Source of the DNA: Paulinella micropora
Lineage: Eukaryota; Cercozoa; Imbricatea; Euglyphida
Reading direction: 5' to 3'
NCBI GenBank assembly: GCA_009731375.1
Contig: BJOX01000014.1
Location: 1,045,616-1,097,652, forward strand
DNA: 52,037 nt
Shown here: positions 25,720-52,037 of the stretch, piece by piece
Layout of the letters: every line of letters begins with the position of its first letter
How positions within the stretch are numbered: the stretch's first letter is position 1
Translations under genes and position numbers: made by a program
The notes under the pieces: generated by a model
The model's database searches: none
Told to the model about the DNA's origin: nothing
What the model saw: the letters and a program-made list of their open reading frames with translations, nothing else

Positions 25720-25757
<38 letters not shown>

Positions 25758-26100
25758 TGCAGCCCTTCTGATGGGACTGGTACCGTACGTCTGAGCTCCT
25801 GCAGTGTTATTTTTTTCTTGAAAGTTTTGGTGGGAATTTGTCCCCAATTATATGTGACTGACCGGCCGAGGTAGCGAAGAAAATGAGGCACTGGAAGCCT
25901 CCCCTTACTGACACGTCACCAAGTGCTGGCCAACCACAGACTGCCAATGCTTTGAATTCACCGTTACACATAGAGTGATATAGGTAAAATAGGTAATTGT
26001 CCTTGGGGCCCAATGAGTCGGTATGACTAACTTGAATACTATTATTAATAAAATTGCCCATTGGACTCATGATCAGTATTATTAGTTATTAATACAGTCA
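25331..26100. mobile_element. Unclassified repeats with a second poly-A (T-run) tail
   Basis: A T run at 25720-25756 next to a 10-N gap marks another minus-strand tail. Its body would be 25757-26100, with an 87-aa minus frame (MSPMGNFINNSIQVSHTDSL...) of no known family. 25331-25709 is purine-rich with short frames. Confidence 0.4.
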
Positions 26101-26555
26101 ATTCACTGAGTCAAGTAGAGTATCTTTTCTGGTACTGGTGGCACCAGCTTTTTACCATTACCACTTTTACCAATATCAGGACGTTTCATGTGTCAATTTC
26201 TAGACTCTCGTTACATCTTTTGTGTGACGTAGTCAGTTAGACTGGCGGGACTATATGATTGTTTCAGTATTGTTAAATTTCTTCTTCGTGGAAGTCGCAA
26301 GCAGGTAGGAGGGGGACGCCCCGAGTGCCGGTTGTCGTTACTACTGAGAAATGTAAGGGTTTTCTCCATCGGTGGGTGGAACTGAATACTGTCTTCTCAT
26401 TGTACAATCATATTATTGTAGCAAAATATGTATATAAATAAAAAATTTAAATCATTAAAGATTCCAAGTGTGCCTACGGTGAACTTTGAAAAAAAAAACT
26501 TGAAAAAAAAAGTTTCAACTGAAGAAAAAAAACACCTCTTTCTGAAAGTTAAAAT

Positions 26556-26833
26556 TATTGCTGTTGACATTCAAGACAACAACAAAAATTAGTTTTTCAT
26601 TTTTGTGTCAGATTTTCATTTTTGTGACAGTTTTTCATTTTTGTGACAAAAATTCAAATTTTCAAATTTAACTGTAACATTTCGCGAAAATTTACGATAT
26701 TTTGCGGACGAATATAGCCGTTAATTTGAAAAATTCAAATTTTCACCCAAAATCAAAATTCCAACCAAAACTGAAATTCCAACCAAAACAGAAAAATCAA
26801 TTTTTTTTGTTGTCTTGAATGTCAACAGCAATA
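26556..26833. mobile_element. Fold-back (MITE-like) element 2
   Basis: The perfect terminal inverted repeat of 27 bp begins tattgctgttgacattcaag, followed by loosely paired inner arms (tttttcatttttgtgaca units on the left; ttccaaccaaaactgaaa on the right). The core at 26669-26724 matches the core of element 1 (446-502). No ORF. Confidence 0.75.
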
Positions 26834-27700
26834 CATTATATACTACTGTGACCAATATTAATATCATAGTAAAAATTACAGTGGCAAGTATATACTTGAA
26901 AGTTATTATTAATAAAACAGTGCGTAAAAATAATTATTTTATACATATTCTAAATAGTCTATTTGAATTTAGATTGATTTCAGGACTAGTCACGTAATAC
27001 TCTGGTGGAATTATCTTCATATTATATAATACTTAATTTTTAACTTTAGGACAAAGATTTTAATCAACAACGTGGTTATTAATATCGTATTATTATTAAC
27101 AATATGCTGACCTTTGTTATTAATATCAATATAAGATGACTCCTTAGTCAATAGGCTGACATTATTATATCCTGTTTCAAACGTGGCCTACTAGTACTAC
27201 TACCTACTGGATGCAACTGTTGTTCATATTTATAACCTTCAGCACAAAAACAAAAACCCACAGAAAGAATAAGAATACTATTGTCCTGATATCCGTCATC
27301 ACTACTGTAAATTGAAAATAATACTAACATGAGTATTCTCACAAAAAACGAAGAACAGATATGAATATGCGTTTTACACATAAGATATTGGAATGCCTTT
27401 GCTACTTCTTGACACCTTATTACTGTTGACGTGCAAGTTGCAACATGGTACAACTCAACTTTGAACTGGTGTTTCTCCATCAACGTGTAAGATATTAATA
27501 CGAAAATGCTCAGCACTTCATTTGACAATGCTGAGCACTTCATTTGAAAGCTCCTGTCCTGTCCTGAGCTTTCAAGTGATGGCTTTAGTATTGTGATAGC
27601 AATATGATTGATGGACAACGATGAGATCGATTTTGTCAGTTGCACGTCCTCAGTGATATCTTCTCTTGACGAGACTTTAGATTTTCCTCTTGAGACCGTC
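26834..27700. other. AT-rich spacer including a dispersed repeat (family D, copy 1)
   Basis: 26834-27140 shows nothing recognisable. About 27440-27640, read on the minus strand, shares landmarks with 47765-47880 (minus) and 32615-32960 (plus): aagcc-tc--ttg, agctcaggaca, and a late gagttcaaagtt. A 22-bp unit (atgctcagcacttcatttga) is doubled at 27512-27550. The 185-aa minus frame covering this area is probably not a gene. Confidence 0.4.
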
Positions 27701-28056
27701 TTCACATGCCGGTTTGTCCGCCTGAAGGAGGATGATAAGGAGGAGAAGGAGGTAGGAGACGAGCAAGGAGTAGCAGAGGAGTAGGAGAAGAAGGAGAAGG
27801 AGGAAGAGGAGGAGGAGCAACAAGAGGATTGCAGGTCGGATTTGGATCATCAGGAGAAGGAGTAGGATCAGCAAGAGATGGCGGTGTCTTGTCTTATCTT
27901 TTCTTGAAAGAGCCATCTCTCTCTTGTCATATCACATATCACAAATCACATATCACATATCACATATCAAGATCAAGATCAAGATCAACATCAATATCAA
28001 TATCAATATCAATATCAATATCAATATCAATACATATCATATATCATATCATATCA

Positions 28057-28127
<71 letters not shown>
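27701..28127. repeat. GGA, CATAT, ATCA and CT microsatellites
   Basis: GGAGAA-type repeats (27725-27870), then catatcacatatca and tcaaga/tcaata units, then a CT array that ends at the stop codon of the receptor-RGS gene. In that gene's sense this is the 3' untranslated and downstream region. Confidence 0.9.
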
Positions 28128-51585
<23,458 letters not shown>

Positions 51586-51599
51586 CTGTGACGTTGGTA

Positions 51600-52037
51600 C
51601 CTACGTACGTATTTGCGTCAGTATGTATGAGCTATCTATGTACCTACCTATCTGTCTATCGACTGAGTCTATCTATCGAAGCATGCAAGCCCGGAACGAT
51701 TTGCAATCAAGCTCGAGCTCACACACAGGGAACATGGACAGAGTTAAAGGAAAGAAGCAAGATGGAGAGACAAAAGACCACACAAGCGCGGACATGGTCG
51801 AGCACAGGACAAGAAACAAGGAACAAGAAGCAAGGAACAAGAAGCAAGAAAGAAGAAAGACGAGCGCATCTAGCCATCACGCAGCGACAACACCGACGAA
51901 AGAGGACGAGGTCTCGGATCAGCTTATGGTTGCCATTTGGCGTCATGAAGACGAGCACGCGCGCACGCCATCTGGAATGCCTTTTACTCAACGTTGCCAT
52001 ATCCCTACCCGGCCGCCCCATTCCCCCGTTCCCGCCG
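51600..52037. other. Region upstream of visible exon 1; no exon recognised
   Basis: Contains GTAC/TATC repeats and a degenerate caagaa repeat (51820-51860). A 100-aa minus frame (MATLSKRHSRWRARVLVFMT...) cannot be tied to the receptor gene and resembles no family I know. Confidence 0.35.

Noticed and set aside
51719-52021. 100-aa minus frame as another exon of the receptor
   Set aside because: It is not hydrophobic where a membrane helix would be expected, part of it is a caagaa repeat, and no splice sites give a phase-compatible link to exon 1.

Overview
This is eukaryotic nuclear DNA: spliced genes with GT-AG introns, LTR and non-LTR retrotransposons, a tRNA-derived SINE family, fold-back elements and very large amounts of microsatellite DNA. 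There are twelve assembly gaps, and most lie beside homopolymer or microsatellite runs. The organism cannot be named from sequence alone. Two things hint at an alga or protist rather than a standard animal: a PEX22-type peroxin domain (known from plants, fungi and protists), and a membrane receptor fused to an RGS box (known from plants, stramenopiles and amoebozoans). This is inference.

Left third (1-28 kb). After a truncated SINE and a fold-back element come 3.3 kb of CT/CA/GA arrays and an AT-rich stretch. A Ty3-type LTR retrotransposon follows, with gag at 6918-9614 and pol at 9615-13200. Gag and pol share one reading frame and are separated by a single UGA. The element breaks off in the integrase N-terminus (13201-13450) and abuts the last exon of a PEX22-like host gene (13489-13861). 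Further right are a decayed LINE on the minus strand (ORF1 at 17716-19191, ORF2 with two in-frame UGAs, poly-A tail at 14774), long TAC/CATA arrays, a second retroelement on the minus strand (reverse transcriptase plus C-terminal nuclease-like domain, 22637-24574), and other poly-A-tailed fragments.

Right half (28-52 kb). The main content is one host gene on the minus strand that the ORF calls do not show because its exons are 36-181 nt long. I followed it exon by exon through splice sites and reading phase: 27 visible exons from 51585 down to a TAG stop at 28128. Four membrane segments are visible, with the N-terminal part beyond the right edge. They lead into an RGS (regulator of G-protein signalling) box that is split by a low-complexity insert of about 220 residues, and then into a Ser/Pro-rich tail. 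Each intron is filled with its own kind of microsatellite (CATA, GATA, CT, AAT, TAACA), SINEs or minisatellites.

The most striking pattern is that at least 11 of the 27 exons have diverged partial copies of their own edge in the neighbouring intron. Copies downstream of an exon keep its 3' part, often with the donor. Copies upstream keep the acceptor and 5' part. This suggests that introns grew by repeated tandem duplication of exon-intron boundaries inside unstable microsatellites, leaving decoy splice sites. Other notable structures are two fold-back elements that share a core but not their ends, inverted minisatellites that bracket an exon, hairpin-bearing tandem repeats, and a 663-bp unit bounded by identical 117-bp direct repeats.
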